Source: Orobanche coerulescens (taxonomy: Eukaryota; Streptophyta; Magnoliopsida; Lamiales; Orobanchaceae). From it: a DNA stretch of 64,000 nt. The stretch covers positions 82,850,358 through 82,914,357 of the forward strand of contig CM065814.1 of assembly GCA_033398695.1 (NCBI GenBank). Direction: 5' to 3'. The notes below the pieces were generated by a model. That model saw only the letters and a list, made by a program, of their open reading frames with translations. It did no database searches and was not told the DNA's origin. The position numbers were made by a program, and so were the translations under genes. How positions within the stretch are numbered: the stretch's first letter is position 1; the number at the start of each line of letters is the position of its first letter. Of the stretch, positions 34,629-46,773 are shown piece by piece.

Positions 34629-35756
34629 TGTTGGGTACCAAATCGGATATTTGCGCCGTTTTATGCGGAAGCTAAAATAAATTGCGGAAAAATAAAGGAC
34701 ACGAGGATTTATAGAGGTTCGGCTATAAACGAAGCCTACGTCCTCTCTCGATGTATCTTTTTCCTTAGGCTTAAGATCAAAACCTCTACGCCTCTCTTCT
34801 ATCGGTCGAGGGATTACCGTTACAAGCTCGTCTTCTATCGGTCCGAGTAAAACCGTTTTTCCTTTTCTATTGGATAAGAAATCAACCACTCTAGCTTTCT
34901 ATCGGTACTAGATAAACCTCACGAAGATAGCGATTGTGATTCTAACAATGCCGGATCCTTGATCCTAATAACACCGAATCAAATCGTATCTTTTCTTTTT
35001 ATCGCTCGTGTATGATCTTGTGTATAACACTCAATCACTCTTAATTAAGCTCAAGAACAACAACTATAATGTTTACAATGATATAACACGTATGTATGCT
35101 TTGCTCAATGTTGTTGTATGGAATAATACCAACTCCTTGGTATTTATAGCCTTCTTCCTCCTTACTAGCCGTTGCTGCCAGTTGACTAGATAGCGTGCGC
35201 TAGCCTTCCTTCGTGCGCTATCGCACATTTTTGCTCTAGCGTACGTAAAGGCTTTCATGTAGCGTGCGTTAATCACTTTATATTTGATCCGGTAGCTCGC
35301 CATACTTGATTAGCGTGTGCTACCACTTCCTTTGTAGCGTGCGCTAATCCAATATATCCGTTGCATGGATTGTCAAAGTGACCGTTTGATATGCTGACTT
35401 TGACTTGCTTTTCCCAACGTTCGGATTGACTAGATTCAAACATCTTAGCGTGCGCTAATCATCCTTTGTAGCGTGCGCTAATGATAGAGGGTAGCGTGCG
35501 CTAATAATAGAGTGTAGCGTGCGCTATCCATCTGCTGACTTTACTGCAGACTTACTTGATACTAAGTGGAATGCGGTGACTCCTCGTTAGCGTGCGCTAA
35601 CATATGTCCCTTAGCGTGCGCTAATGCAGTCCAGATTGCAATTTTTGCGTCTTCGTCTATTTCGCCGTTTTGCTTCGCCTCGATGTTGTTTTGTAGTTTA
35701 GCAGCTTTAATCATCAAAACATAAATTAAATAATGTGTGGAATAAATATTCCAACA
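34629..35756 (-). repeat. 3' LTR of element C
   Basis: The plus-strand ends are TGTTGGGTACC and TATTCCAACA. The plus-strand sequence right of it (ATCTCCCCCTTTTTG, 35757-35771) is the complement of a polypurine tract. The LTR carries the TAGCGTGCGCTAA array at 35190-35625 and, on the minus strand, a TATA box at 35141-35150. Confidence 0.93.
35190..35625. repeat. TAGCGTGCGCTAA palindrome array in C 3' LTR
   Basis: About 12 copies of TAGCGTGCGCTAA or close variants (TAGCGTGCGTTAA, TAGCGTGTGCTA). In the element's own orientation the array lies just upstream of GCTATAAATA. The same motif is found in element A, an unrelated superfamily. Confidence 0.9.
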
Positions 35757-35771
35757 ATCTCCCCCTTTTTG
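35757..35771 (-). other. Polypurine tract of element C
   Basis: The minus strand reads CAAAAAGGGGGAGAT directly before the 3' LTR. It primes plus-strand DNA synthesis. Confidence 0.8.
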
Positions 35772-36218
35772 ATGATTACAAAACAACTCTTGAATTGGAT
35801 AATCTGTAAAAAAATAATATCTGTATATTTATACGAATCAAAGTTTTCGGCTTTGATCGTTTCGTTAGTTTCTCCATTTCTTTTCTTTTTCTTCTTTTTC
35901 GACTTCTTCATTTTTCAACTCCGTCGATTTTCATTTTTCAATTTTTTCCAACTCCCCCTATTTGTATGCTTTTCTTTTCTTTTCGACTTCTTCGATTTTT
36001 CTCATTTTTATCTCCTCTTCATCTCCTTCTCATTTTTATCATTTTTTTATCTCAATTCATATCTTTCTCCCCCTTTTTGTTTTCATCAAAAAGTAAAAAA
36101 AATATAAAGGATACCAAATGAAATATAAATATGCATGATACCAATTTATGCATTAATAAGGGTATAAACTCCCCCTGAAAATATTATTTCCTTCTCCCCC
36201 TTTGTAAAGTATCATTTG

Positions 36219-36647
36219 TCAAAATTTATTTTTGGGGATCCAACCGATAGTTGGTTTTTCTTTTGAGACATAGACGATGTTTGAAACGTTTGTTCCTTTA
36301 GGAACCCAAATCTTTTTAATTTTTATCGTCCGTCTTGGGCTTTTGCAATTTGAAATGTGATGTCCAATTTTCAAACATTTTTCACAATGGGGTATATTGA
36401 AATTAACGGATTCGTTTTTCGAACGTGATTTGAATCCTAACCCCTCTTTATTTAGAGTATATTTTTGAACACATAACATTTCTTCAAATTTATCGTTGCC
36501 GCACGAGAATTTCTTTGTCAAAATTTTTAGTTCATCTTGAACTTTTAAAAGATCATTTTTCAAAATATTTTCATTTTCAAGGCATTTCGAATGATCAATT
36601 TCGACAAATTTCCCTTTTTCAAGTATTTTGGAATTTTCAATTTCCAA
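36219..36647 (-). CDS. Element C gag, C-terminal part
   Basis: This 142-residue frame has a coiled-coil-like N-terminal half (rich in Glu, Lys, Leu) and a zinc knuckle CEKCLKIGHHISNC. A basic segment ending KIKKIWVPKG follows, a block typical of the end of SIRE-like copia gag. In complete relatives the protease would come next. Here the frame ends and the sequence passes to a T-rich region and the polypurine tract. It probably belongs to the same protein as 36821-37753, separated by a frame break. Confidence 0.7.
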   Translation of the reverse strand: MEIENSKILEKGKFVEIDHSKCLENENILKNDLLKVQDELKILTKKFSCGNDKFEEMLCVQKYTLNKEGLGFKSRSKNESVNFNIPHCEKCLKIGHHISNCKSPRRTIKIKKIWVPKGTNVSNIVYVSKEKPTIGWIPKNKF

Positions 36648-36820
36648 AGTTTTATATTTAGACTTGAGGGATTTAATTTCATTTAAAGCATTTTGATAAT
36701 CCGTATGTAATAATTGAATGCTTCAAAAGTTCGTCGTAAATTACTTACTTGGCTTTCGACGTCGCTATCGTCGAATGAACTCGGGCCATGAGTGCGAGAT
36801 TATTTTGTTCAAGAAAATCT

Positions 36821-37753
36821 TCATCGGGATCTTCGTCGCTCCATGTTGCGATTAGAACCTCCTTTTGCTTTACTCGTGATTCTTAGCAAAGTGGCACGGT
36901 TTACCACATAATCGACAAGTGTTGTCGAATTTCTTAGGTTCGCCGCTTGAATGTCCTTCTTTCTCCGGTTTAATAAGTGTTGGAACTTATTAATATTTTT
37001 GGCATAATATGCCATTTCTTCGTCGCTTTCGTCCCAGGTTTCTTCTTTCTTCTTCGACATTTTAGCCTTGAATGCTATCGACCTCTCCTTCGGTTTTGGT
37101 TTGGCATTTCGAGATTTTAGAACAATCTCGTAGTTGATAAGAGAACCAACGAGAGCACTAAAATCGAGAGTATTTAAATCTTTGGATTCCATTATTGCCG
37201 TAACCGTACCGTCCCATTCTCGAGGTAGTGATCGGAGAATTTTCTTTACTTTCTCACTACTCGAAAGTGGTTTTCCAAAACATGCTAATCCATTAGTGAT
37301 GACCGAAAATCGGTCGAGCATAATCGAGATGGATTCATCGTCCTTCATTTGGAATAATTCATAATCGTGAAGGAGCATGTTTATCTTCGTCTCTTTAACT
37401 TGAGACGTACCTTCGTGTGTTACCTCAAGCATTTTCCAGATTTCTTTGGCACTATTACACGATGATATCCGGTTGTGTTCTTCCGGATTTAAGGCACAAT
37501 AAAGAAGTTGAGTTGCCTTACAGTTGAAATGGTCGTTTTTCCAATCGGAGTCGTCATATTCTTCAAAATTTTTAAGCGTACCGTTGGAATTCATTAGGAT
37601 TTTTGGACCAAGACAAATCACTTTCCAAAGCTCGATGTCGTAAGCTCGAATGAATATTGACATCTTCTTCTTCCAAGTCATGAAGTTCGCGCCATCAAAA
37701 AATGGTGGTCGGTTGAGAGCAAGGCCTTCGGCTGGAGATATTTGAAACGCCAT
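36821..37753 (-). CDS. Element C gag, N-terminal part
   Basis: The start codon lies 44 bp after the PBS. The 310-residue frame opens RPPFFDGANFMTWKKKM, the copia gag start motif. The UBN2-type domain follows (CNSAKEIWKMLEVTHEG, MLLHDYELFQMKDDESI, LRSLPREWDGTVTAIMES). The C-terminal third leaves the expected frame: a first zinc-knuckle-like stretch, TCRLCGKPCHFAKN, is read in another frame near 36880-36925. The protein would form the particle coat and package element RNA. Confidence 0.82.
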   Translation of the reverse strand: MAFQISPAEGLALNRPPFFDGANFMTWKKKMSIFIRAYDIELWKVICLGPKILMNSNGTLKNFEEYDDSDWKNDHFNCKATQLLYCALNPEEHNRISSCNSAKEIWKMLEVTHEGTSQVKETKINMLLHDYELFQMKDDESISIMLDRFSVITNGLACFGKPLSSSEKVKKILRSLPREWDGTVTAIMESKDLNTLDFSALVGSLINYEIVLKSRNAKPKPKERSIAFKAKMSKKKEETWDESDEEMAYYAKNINKFQHLLNRRKKDIQAANLRNSTTLVDYVVNRATLLRITSKAKGGSNRNMERRRSR

Positions 37754-37797
37754 TTTGGATCTTCTCCTCGGATGTTAAGCCGCGTATTGGAGAACCG

Positions 37798-37809
37798 CTC
37801 CGATACCAA
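37798..37809 (-). other. Primer-binding site of element C
   Basis: TGGTATCGGAGC on the minus strand, one base inside the 5' LTR boundary at 37811. Confidence 0.85.
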
Positions 37810-38321
37810 TTGTTGGGTACCAAATCGGATATTTGCGCCGTTTTATGCGGAAGCTAAAATAAATTGCGGAAAAATAAAGGACACGAGGATTTATAGAGGT
37901 TCGGCTATAAACGAAGCCTACGTCCTCTCTCGATGTATCTTTTTCCTTAGGCTTAAGATCAAAACCTCTACGCCTCTCTTCTATCGGTCGAGGGATTACC
38001 GTTACAAGCTCGTCTTCTATCGGTCCGAGTAAAACCGTTTTTCCTTTTCTATTGGATAAGGAATCAACCACTCTAGCTTTCTATCGGTACTAGATAAACC
38101 TCACGAAGATAGCGATTGTGATTCTAACAATGCCGGATCCTTGATCCTAATAACACCGAATCAAATCGTATCTTTTCTTTTTATCGCTCGTGTATGATCT
38201 TGTGTATAACACTCAATCACTCTTAATTAAGCTCAAGAACAACAACTATAATGTTTACAATGATATAACACGTATGTATGCTTTGCTCAATGTTGTTGTA
38301 TGGAATAATACCAACTCCTTG

Positions 38322-38331
38322 GTATTTATAG
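38322..38331 (-). promoter_or_regulatory. TATA box of element C
   Basis: The minus strand reads GGCTATAAATACC downstream of the palindrome array, a good plant TATA match. Confidence 0.6.
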
Positions 38332-38371
38332 CCTTCTTCCTCCTTACTAGCCGTTGCTGCCAGTTGACTAG

Positions 38372-38808
38372 ATAGCGTGCGCTAGCCTTCCTTCGTGCGC
38401 TATCGCACATTTTTGCTCTAGCGTACGTAAAGGCTTTCATGTAGCGTGCGTTAATCACTTTATATTTCAGTCCAGTAGCTCGCCATATGATTAGCGTGCG
38501 CTACCTCTACCTTTGTAGCGTGCGCTAATCCAATATATCCGTTGCATGGATTGTCAAAGTGACCGTTTGATATGCTGACTTTGACTTGCTTTTCCCAACG
38601 TTCGGATTGACTAGATTCAAACATCTTAGCGTGCGCTAATCATCCTTTGTAGCGTGCGCTAATGATAGAGGGTAGCGTGCGCTAATAATAGAGTGTAGCG
38701 TGCGCTATCCATCTGCTGACTTTACTGCAGCTTACTTCGATACTAGGCTGGAATGCAGCTGACTCCTCGTTAGCGTGCGCTAACATATGTCCCTTAGCGT
38801 GCGCTAAT
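38372..38808. repeat. TAGCGTGCGCTAA palindrome array in C 5' LTR
   Basis: Same array as at 35190-35625. In transcriptional sense it precedes the TATA box by about 40 bp, in the U3 of the promoter-bearing LTR. Confidence 0.9.
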
Positions 38809-38982
38809 GCGATCCAGTTGCAATTTTTGCGTCTTAAATGCATTTCGCCGTTTTGCTTCGCCTCGATGTTGTTTTGTAGTTTAGCAGCTTTAATCATCAA
38901 AACATAAATTAAATAATGTGTGGAATAAATATTCCAACAGTGATTTGTTGTTTCGTGGTTGTTTAAGTATCTCAATTGTAAG

Positions 38983-40983
38983 ATGGAAGCCAACACGAGT
39001 AGAATGGTTAACTTGAACAGTTCAAACTACCACGTATGGAAGGGGAAGATGGAAGACCTTCTATATGTGAAGGATTATTATTTGCCGGTTTTTAGCAAAG
39101 ATCAACCGGAAGGGAAGTCCGACGCGGAGTGGACTATCTTGCATCGCCAAGTTTGTGGATATATTCGACAATAGGTGGATGACAACGTTTTGAACCATAG
39201 TAGTGGAGAGAAGGATGCTCGAGAGTTATGGCACAAGCTCGAGCAATTGTATGCTTGGAATACGGGGAATAATAAGTTATTCCTCATTAAACAAATGATG
39301 AATGTGAAGTTTAGAGACGTAACTCCTATATCGAATCATTTAAATGCATTCCAAGGCATAATTAATCAACTTGCCGGAATGGTAATTAAATTCGAAGAGG
39401 AGGTGCAAGCTTTGTGGTCGTTAGGCACATTGTCGGACTCTTGGGAGACGTTCTGAACGTCGTTGTCTAACTCTGCCCCGATGGAGTCATTTCGATGGAA
39501 TTAGCTAAAGGGAACATGTACAATGAGGAGGTCCGAAGAAAAGCACAAGGATCTTCGTCACAGTCGGATGTTCTAGTTATCGAAAGACGGGGGAGAGGTC
39601 AAAGTAGAGGTCCGAGTAATAGAGGGCCACAAAGGAGTAGTTCCCGGGGGAATTATGCCAATATCGAATGTTACCATTGTGGTAAGAAAGGGCATACAAA
39701 GAAATTTTGCCGACAATTGAAGAAGGAGAATCGACAAGGCCGAGAGAATTCACAAAAGAAGGAAAGCGGTAGTAATGATAAAACCGAAGTAAATATTACT
39801 ACCGAAGTATTCTTTGTTTGTTGTGATTATGATGTGGTCAACCTTGCGAGAGATGATTCAAGTTGGGTGGTCGATAGTGGTGCTACGTGTCATGTTACAT
39901 CACGTAGAGATTTTTACTCCTCTTATACTCCGGGCGACTTTGGTATAGTCAAGATGGGTAACGATAGGTTATCCAAGATTGTTGGAGTGGGAGATGTGCA
40001 TTTGAGATTCGACACCGGAATGGAACTTGTTTTACGGAATGTAAAACATGTTACGGATATGAGGCTTAATGTTATGTCCGTCGGTTTACTCGATGATGAC
40101 GGTTATCATAGCGGTTTTAGCAAGGGGTTGTGGAAACTCACTAGAGGTTCCTTGATTGTCGGGAGAGGACAAAAGGAAGGAAAATTGTACGTGACACTTC
40201 CGAAGGTCACGACTAATTTCGTGAACACAATTGACAATAATGACATGGCCGAGCTATGGCATAAGAGGCTCGGTCACACGAGCGAAAAAGGGATGGTACT
40301 ATTGTCGAAAAAGGAGGCGTTGTCCGGGGTTCATAAGGTACACCTTAAAATATGCTCTCATTATCTAGCCGGGAAGCAAAGGAGAGTTACTTTTAAGAGT
40401 CATACTCCTTCACGGAAGGAAAATGTGCTTGATCTTGTTCATTCCGATGTTTGTGGTCCTATGAAGACTAGGACGCTCGGTGGTTGCTGATATTTTGTAA
40501 CATTCATCGACGATCACTCCAGGAAGGTGTGGGCATACACCTTGAAGACCAAATATCAAGTGTTAGACACTTTCAAGCAATTTCATGCCTCGGTGGAATG
40601 AGAGGCCGGGAAGAAGCTAAAGTGTATCTGGACGGACAATGGTGGAGAGTACACCGGACCCTTTGATGAATATTGCCGAGAACAAGGAATCCGACATCAA
40701 AAGACGCCCCCGAAGACTCCGAAACTCAATGGCTTGGTGGAGAGAATGAACCGGACTTTGTTCGAGAGAGCTCGATGTTTGATCTCACATGTCGGATTGC
40801 CAAAGTCGTTTTGGGGAGAAGCTTTGAACATGGCGGATCATGTTATTAATTTGACGATGTGTGTTCCTTTGGAGTTTGATGCCCCGGATAAGGTGTGGAG
40901 CGGTAAAGACATCTCATACCGCCACTTAAGGGTTTTCGGATGTAAAGATTTTGTTCACAATCCGAATGATGAAAGGTCGAAGC
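38983..40983 (+). pseudogene. Copia D gag, protease and integrase core, split by element B
   Basis: Gag starts at ATG 38983 (LNSSNYHVWKGKMEDLL). In-frame stops follow at 39172 and 39454. After a frame change the segment from 39495 has the zinc knuckle CYHCGKKGHTKKFC, protease VVDSGATCHVTS, pre-integrase LWHKRLGHTSEKGM and HSDVCGPM. The integrase core is still in frame but has TGA stops at 40488 and 40599; FIDDHSRKVWAY, WTDNGGEY and NGLVERMNRTLFERAR carry the D, D and E. Element B interrupts it at 40983. It is of Tnt1-like copia type. Confidence 0.88.
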
Positions 40984-41490
40984 TGTAATACCCGTAATTT
41001 TGATTTTCGGTAATTTCTTTTGTCGGCGAAAGTCTGTTTTGACGGCTCGCCCATGACTATTTCGTCATTTCGAGAATAATTAATTCTACACTTTTTATCA
41101 TCCGAGTTCGTTTCGGTATCGTTTTGTTGAGTTCCGTGTTCTTAAGCGGTTTTTCCGCACTTGAGTTCGATTCTTGCGAATCTCATCCGAAACTATTGTT
41201 TCGAGTTTCTCGTAAGTTCATTTAATGTTATTATTCATGTTGCGAGCTTTGTTTTGGTGTTTCGATCGTGTATCGTGTATTTCGGACGTTTTGGGCGGTT
41301 TTCGTAATTTCCCCAAGTTTGGGGTAATTACTTTCCATTGTCGAATTTCGAGCCTTCGTGTGGTCGGAATCGTGTGTTCTCTTAGCGCTTGGTTTCGTTT
41401 TCGCGAGTACTTCGTAACCGTATCTTCGATTCATATTCAAGTTTGGGTTTCGGGGTCGTGTCGGGCTCGATATTGGCCTCCTATTGTAAC

Positions 41491-41692
41491 ACACGAGCAG
41501 GCCACACGAGCACGTGGTCGTGCGTGGAGCTCGTGCGCATCCAGTGCTCGGCAGTAAGCTCCAGGGACGCACGAGCAGGACACACGAGCAACTGCTCATG
41601 CGCGGTGCTCGTGCGTGGTGTCAGTGGCTGGGCAGTGGCCTAGCGCACGACCAAACACACGAGCATTTGGTCGTGCGTGATGGTCATGCGTC
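41491..41692. repeat. CACGAGC / GGTCGTGCGTG array in B 5' LTR
   Basis: About a dozen CACGAGC, ACGAGCAC or GGTCGTGCG units in both orientations make imperfect palindromes such as CACGAGCACGTGGTCGTG. The array ends about 8 bp before TATATAAGG. The matching array in the 3' LTR is 47281-47473. Confidence 0.82.
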
Positions 41693-41699
41693 GTTGGTG

Positions 41700-41708
41700 T
41701 ATATAAGG
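41700..41708 (+). promoter_or_regulatory. TATA box of element B
   Basis: TATATAAGG follows the array directly. The 3' LTR has the same site at 47478-47486. Confidence 0.65.
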
Positions 41709-43766
41709 GGGACAGACGGGTTTCTCACCCCATTTTTCTCCCTTTCTTCTCTTTTCTTCGCGGCTGTCAGATGGGTGAGGCTAGGGTTCGAGTTCTTGGT
41801 CGGTTCTACTCAATTCCAAGGTGTTTTGGAGATCTCTAGGTGATTGTAACATCATCTAATCCCTTGCTCTTCGTTGGATTGAGGTAATTCTTGATTTTTC
41901 TTCGAGTTGACTTTCTTGGAGATTTGTTCTTGATTTCGATTCTAGTCCGATTTTGATGCATCGGCTGGTGTAGTATGATGTTATTAATCGTGTTTCATGG
42001 ATTGTATATCCATATATCGAGTTTATTTAACTCGATTGATGATTCGAGTGTTCTTGGGAATTATTGAACATTTAATGTTCGATTAAATGTCCCATTGAGT
42101 TTTCCTTCAATAGATTGTTGGGTTTTTCATTGTTCTTGGTCTTGGTTCTCGTTGTGATAGTGTTTTCGTTGTGTTTTTCAGAAGTTGTAGGTTTTCGGAG
42201 TGTCCCGGTCGAGCCGTGTCCGTCGGAGTACTTGCTCGTGGTATCGAGGCAAGTATCTTGTCCATACGTTTCATGTTTCGTAGGCATAATTATTGATAAA
42301 TGATTTTATGCGAAACCCAATGTTTAATGAACGTAAAAAGGGATCGGTATTCTCGATAAATGTTGTCTTTCAACGATAATTCCTGTACTTCGTGAATATA
42401 TGCATTCTTGGAATATGTGTGTTGGTTTGGTATGTTGAAAGATGCTATGATCACTTTGAGTGAGTTTAATATACTGTAATCCTTTGCCGGGGATTACGTA
42501 ATATTATGTGTACTTGTTCGGTAAGAACGTAATGTGTGTGATATTAATTATTACTCCTTTGAAAGGAGGTTGTGATGTTTAAGTGTTGCTTGGCTGGATG
42601 TTCTGCTCATTGTTATGTGATCGTTGAAATTGATGTGCCTCCGGGTAGGATTGATAAATCTCCGGGATCCATACTTGTTAGTATGGGTCGGGCGTGACCG
42701 TAGGGTTATCCAATCCGGGTATGTCTTGCGGGGACCGAGGTTTGTGGCTTGTTAGCTCGATGCCGAGATAACTGGTGGGGTTATTATCGGGTATGTCTTG
42801 CGGGGACTCCGAGGTTCGTGGCTTGTTAGCCCGATGCCGGGATAACTTATGGTTGTGGTTTGGTTATGTACGTATCTGTGCTTGTAGTCACGTGACTGTG
42901 GTTACGGTGACATGTGATTTGATAAAGTTTCCATGTGGGTTATTCACTCGGGTTTGTTCTACGGGAGCATCTGAGGTCCATGGCTTGCTAGCACGGGAGG
43001 CGAATAATTTATGAAAATAGGTTGTTATGGTATGATCGGGTCGTGGACCCCATGTGTTGTTATCGAAATAAATGTTATTGGGAAAATGACTTTTGGGCTG
43101 TGTCCCTAAATATTTTCGAAAGGACTTGAGAATTCTTTAATTCCAAATGTTTTCAAAACTCCCGAGATTGTAAAATGTTTTGTAAGAGATACGTGGTATT
43201 ATTTCCTACCCCTTTTATAATTCAAACTGTTTTGATCAAGTGAGTCACCTTAGGAAGTATATTCAAGATTTTTACATTCTTGAAGTATGTTGTGCATGGC
43301 TTGTACTTCTGTTTTATACTTGCACTAGGAAAACAGTGGAGTTTTGCTAACCCCCGTGTATTCGGGGGGTGGATATCTGTATTGCGTCCAGGTACTTGCA
43401 GGTTGTTGGGGAGCGAATCACAGGTTCGATACGAAGGATGATGGAAGACGACGATACTAATCACATGAAGACCAATGGCAGAGTATTTGTTAGAGTCTTG
43501 TTGGTTAACCTTCCGATGGTTTGTTTGTCCCGTTTTATGGGAGTGTTATTATATTCTAGCCCCTGCGTGGGTATGTGTTACGAGAAAGAATCGTGTATGT
43601 AATGATGTGTGTGTTGGGATAAAGATCAAATCGGTCTGATGATCCTTCATATAGCCATGTCGGCATATGATTGATGTATTGTTTTTGTATTTAGCGTGGT
43701 AGATCCTCACGGAGAGGGTCTGCGGCGCTGTAATATTCCCGATTGGTTTGGGGGTGTTACAGAATA

Positions 43767-43778
43767 TGGTATCAGAGC
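43767..43778 (+). other. Primer-binding site of element B
   Basis: TGGTATCAGAGC, an exact complement to the 3' end region of plant initiator-Met tRNA, 5 bp after the LTR. Confidence 0.9.
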
Positions 43779-45317
43779 TTAGGTTGAGGAAACCTAGGCT
43801 GTCGGGTTGAGTTGTGTGTTGTCGGGTCTTGTCTTGTCATATTTGGTCTGACTGAATGGTGTCGCGACGCGTCGTCTGAGTTTTCGGTCGTGATTAGTAT
43901 CGAGGTGCAACCATCATCTTCGTGCGATCTGTGGATGTAAGTCTCCCTACTTTGCTGTGTCTCGTGTTATACGATTTTATGTGATTCTGTGTTATTATGC
44001 AGAGTTTAACTGTGCCTCGTGAATACTTACACCATACTTGTTTGATTCTCGTATTGTGCTGGGATAAAGAGTAGTACCGGTATGTATGTATGTATGTATA
44101 TATATATATATACAACCTTGTGTGAAATCGTTTTTACAGGAGCGATGTTTTGGATTGGTTATTCAATAAAAGTTTATCAATGTGATGTTTTAAACTTCAA
44201 ATGTTTTGGGGAAGTCACGTAAATCCTATTTAAAAACATCCTTCGAGGAGGAAAAATGATTTGATTTTCGTAGGATGACCTCGAGACCAAAGATTTTTTT
44301 GGGAATTCAACTACATATATTTTTGTTCATCTTGCATTGAAAATTTTCAAAATTTGGTTTTTAAATGCTCAAACGAGGTCTATCAAAAGTTTACTTGAGA
44401 CGTGACTTTCGCCTTCGACTTTTCAGTTTCATGAATTTCGATTAAAAGTTATGTAGTGAGGATGAAAATTGTTTGCGTTTGAATTCGTATGTTGTTGTTT
44501 ATTTTTAACCTTCGACTTTTGGTATCATTTAGTATATGCTCATGAATGTGTTGCTGGATTAGAATGGCTAGCGCACGCTAAGTCTCTGTTAAATCATACA
44601 CTAATTGGTCTGAGCACAAGCCCAGAAACTACATTCTGGTCGTAAGTCTAACTTTTGCGATTGTTAGGCTGACCGTTTGAGACCATACTCTATGTGTGTT
44701 GTTCAGGAATAACAATTGTTGTGTATGGTTATGTGTAATTTGAACTGTGTTCTTGTCCGCTGCATGTGTAAAGTTTAAAATGACTTTTTGGTACTTTTAC
44801 CAAATAGTGTGTGTTTTAAAATGACCTTTCGGGCTCGTAGATTTGAGTTATTTTGTTGACCCTTTTTCCTAACTCTTTTGTCAGGTGACTTAATGTATAT
44901 TTTGAAACTATTGAATTTTCGCATCTTCGCCTTGTAATTTCAAATGATATTTTATGATGGTATTTGGTATTTGGAAAATGACTTTTGATGAGTATTTGGA
45001 AAGTATTACCGTCATCGGCCTATTTGGCATTTTTGAACGTTTTTGAAAATGGTTATCAACTTGGTGAGTTCGTAGCGGAACCGTCTGAGAAAATGATTTT
45101 GATATAATGAATGACTTTAATTTCATTGCATTTAAAATTCACATAACAGCGTTACGATAAATGAAGATTTTCGGGATAATAGTTTGTATATTGTGCTCTA
45201 GCTTGAATTAAATCGTAATATGTATATGATTTAATGGTCTTTGATTAAAGACGGAGATGTGAATATCTTGCTATGTGTTATGATTTTTCGTTGCCATAGG
45301 TTGTTGTTTGTTATATG
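43779..45317 (+). other. Leader of element B
   Basis: AT-rich, non-coding, 1.5 kb. It contains one isolated TAGCGCACGCTAAG near 44573-44586, the same palindrome as in the arrays of elements A and C. No conserved frame is seen. Confidence 0.6.
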
Positions 45318-46327
45318 CCGAGGGGCAGAGGTCGTGGTCGTAACCGTGGTGCTGATGGCCACGAGGATTAAATGCGGAATCGAGAGAATGTCACCGGGAA
45401 TGATTTTAGTTTGGGTGTTGCTAATATATTGCAACAAGTAGCGACTCAGTTGACCCAGGTGGTTCAACGTAGCATTGGCGCGAGTCAGAACGTCGGTGTA
45501 CATCAATGGCTTCGCGAGGTAGTTCATATGAATCCCCCTCGATTCACCGGTGCTGCAGATGCATTGGGCTGAGATGGTTGGATTTTCCAGTTGGGAAAGA
45601 TTTCGAGGCTATCGGATGTCCTGAAGAGCGGAAGGTACCTATCGCTCAATACATTCTTGACAAAGATGCGGCTAATTGGTGGGAAGTTGTTAAACCTCGT
45701 GATCGTGATGTCACGTGGGCGGAGTTCCAAGCATTTATGGAAGCTGAGTTCTGTCCAAAACCGATTAGAGAGCAGAGGATTCACGAATTCTATTTGGTAG
45801 AACCGCAAGATATATCAGTGTCGCAAGCTATCATCGATTATAGCAAACAACTCAGTTATGTGCGAGATCGGGTGAGAACCGAGGAAGATAGGATCTTCCA
45901 TTTTGACAGACGAATGAAGCCAGAGATTCGCGTGTATATGTCAGGACTCACTTGCACTTCGTTGAGGGACTACCAAGATCGAGCCTTGGCCCGTGAACTA
46001 GATTCATTATCGTCGGAGCGTGTGCCCGAGTCGAATAAGCAAAGGAAGTCTGACGACCTTGTGGACAGTGCAGGAGTTGGTGTTTCTAGTTCGCAACGTC
46101 GTAGTCTTTCAGCTGTGAAGCTCTGTCGCTCGTTGCGTGGGACTGCGAGTTCCAAGTCTTCTGCTTTGACTCCTGGTAAAGTCAGGAGGTGTTTTAACTG
46201 CAATGTGGCGGGGCATGTCCGTGCACATTGTCCTTCTCCGCCAGTAATATGTTACAAGTGCGGGCTTGAGGGACACCGGGTTAAGTTTTGCGAGTTGGTC
46301 ACCGAGCCTTCCGAGGCACGAATTTGA
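45318..46327 (+). CDS. Element B gag
   Basis: The start MPRGRGRGRNRG at 45318 is typical of Ty3 gag. Two frame changes (near 45370 and 45570) lead into the long frame ending at 46327. This carries the capsid (retrotransposon gag) region, with YILDKDAANWWE, FQAFMEAEFCP and YSKQLSYVRDRV, and two zinc knuckles, CFNCNVAGHVRAHC and CYKCGLEGHRVKFC. The C terminus follows soon after the second knuckle and no protease is attached. The frame changes may be real or base-calling errors. Confidence 0.82.
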
Positions 46328-46773
46328 GCGCTGAAATCAGGACCGACTCCATGGAGTCCCTGAGGGGCATGGTTTATCGGTTGTATGTTATGTTATTTCC
46401 TTACCCGGTTGTGTCGAATCTCGGGGATTTAGTACTTTCATTCGAAGTGGATCGTTCGGTGTTTATTTTTCGTTTTCTCGACTGTGCACGGTACTTAGTG
46501 TTTTGTGATTGTTCGGATAATTGACTTGATTGTATTATCTATTTGATGACGTTTGTCACTTATTGATTTTATTATGTCTCTACCGGTGGCGTTGTGTTAG
46601 TCGTCGTGGGGCGTGTTTTCACGCCGTATACTCCTTTGCGTTGCTTATAACGTTTCGCCGATTGGCATAAGTTACGCGTTTCTTGTGTATCTCGTTGGGT
46701 TTTCGTGGCGGGATATTGCTTCTCCCTCCTTGTTTTAAGTTTCGGGATGAAACTTCTTTTAAGGAGGGTAGTG
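46328..46773 (+). other. 3' untranslated region and polypurine tract of element B
   Basis: Non-coding. It ends with AAGTTTCGGGATGAAACTTC, an inverted repeat, followed by TTTTAAGGAGGGTAGTG (46757-46773) as the polypurine tract just before the 3' LTR. Confidence 0.75.

Larger units (their letters stand above)
34629..38939 (-). mobile_element. Element C: complete gag-only copia-type element (TSD GTGAT)
   Basis: Two nearly identical LTRs, 34629-35756 and 37811-38939, enclose 2.05 kb. GTGAT flanks the element at 34624-34628 and 38940-38944. The PBS and PPT orientation show that transcription runs on the minus strand, with the right LTR as 5' LTR. The interior codes only for gag. Protease, integrase, RT and RNase H are absent, so mobility needed enzymes from another element. 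It is inserted between the PBS and gag of copia D. Confidence 0.93.
37811..38939 (-). repeat. 5' LTR of element C
   Basis: Near-identical to the other LTR. Most differences are small indels or rearranged bases at CAG and CTG sites (for example near 38467, 38730 and 38812). It carries the TAGCGTGCGCTAA array at 38372-38808 and the minus-strand TATA box near 38322-38331. Confidence 0.93.
40984..43761 (+). repeat. 5' LTR of element B
   Basis: It starts TGTAATACCCG and ends GGGGGTGTTACA. It contains the CACGAGC/GCTCGTG array at 41491-41692, a TATA box at 41700-41708, and two similar blocks around GGGTATGTCTTGCGGGGA (near 42718 and 42790). The hairpin CCCCCGTGTATTCGGGGGG lies at 43351-43369. No protein-coding signal. 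Confidence 0.93.

Noticed and set aside
41225..41843. Long overlapping frames on both strands of the B LTR
   Set aside because: They come from the CACGAGC array. Similar frames in the 3' LTR change length with single indels.
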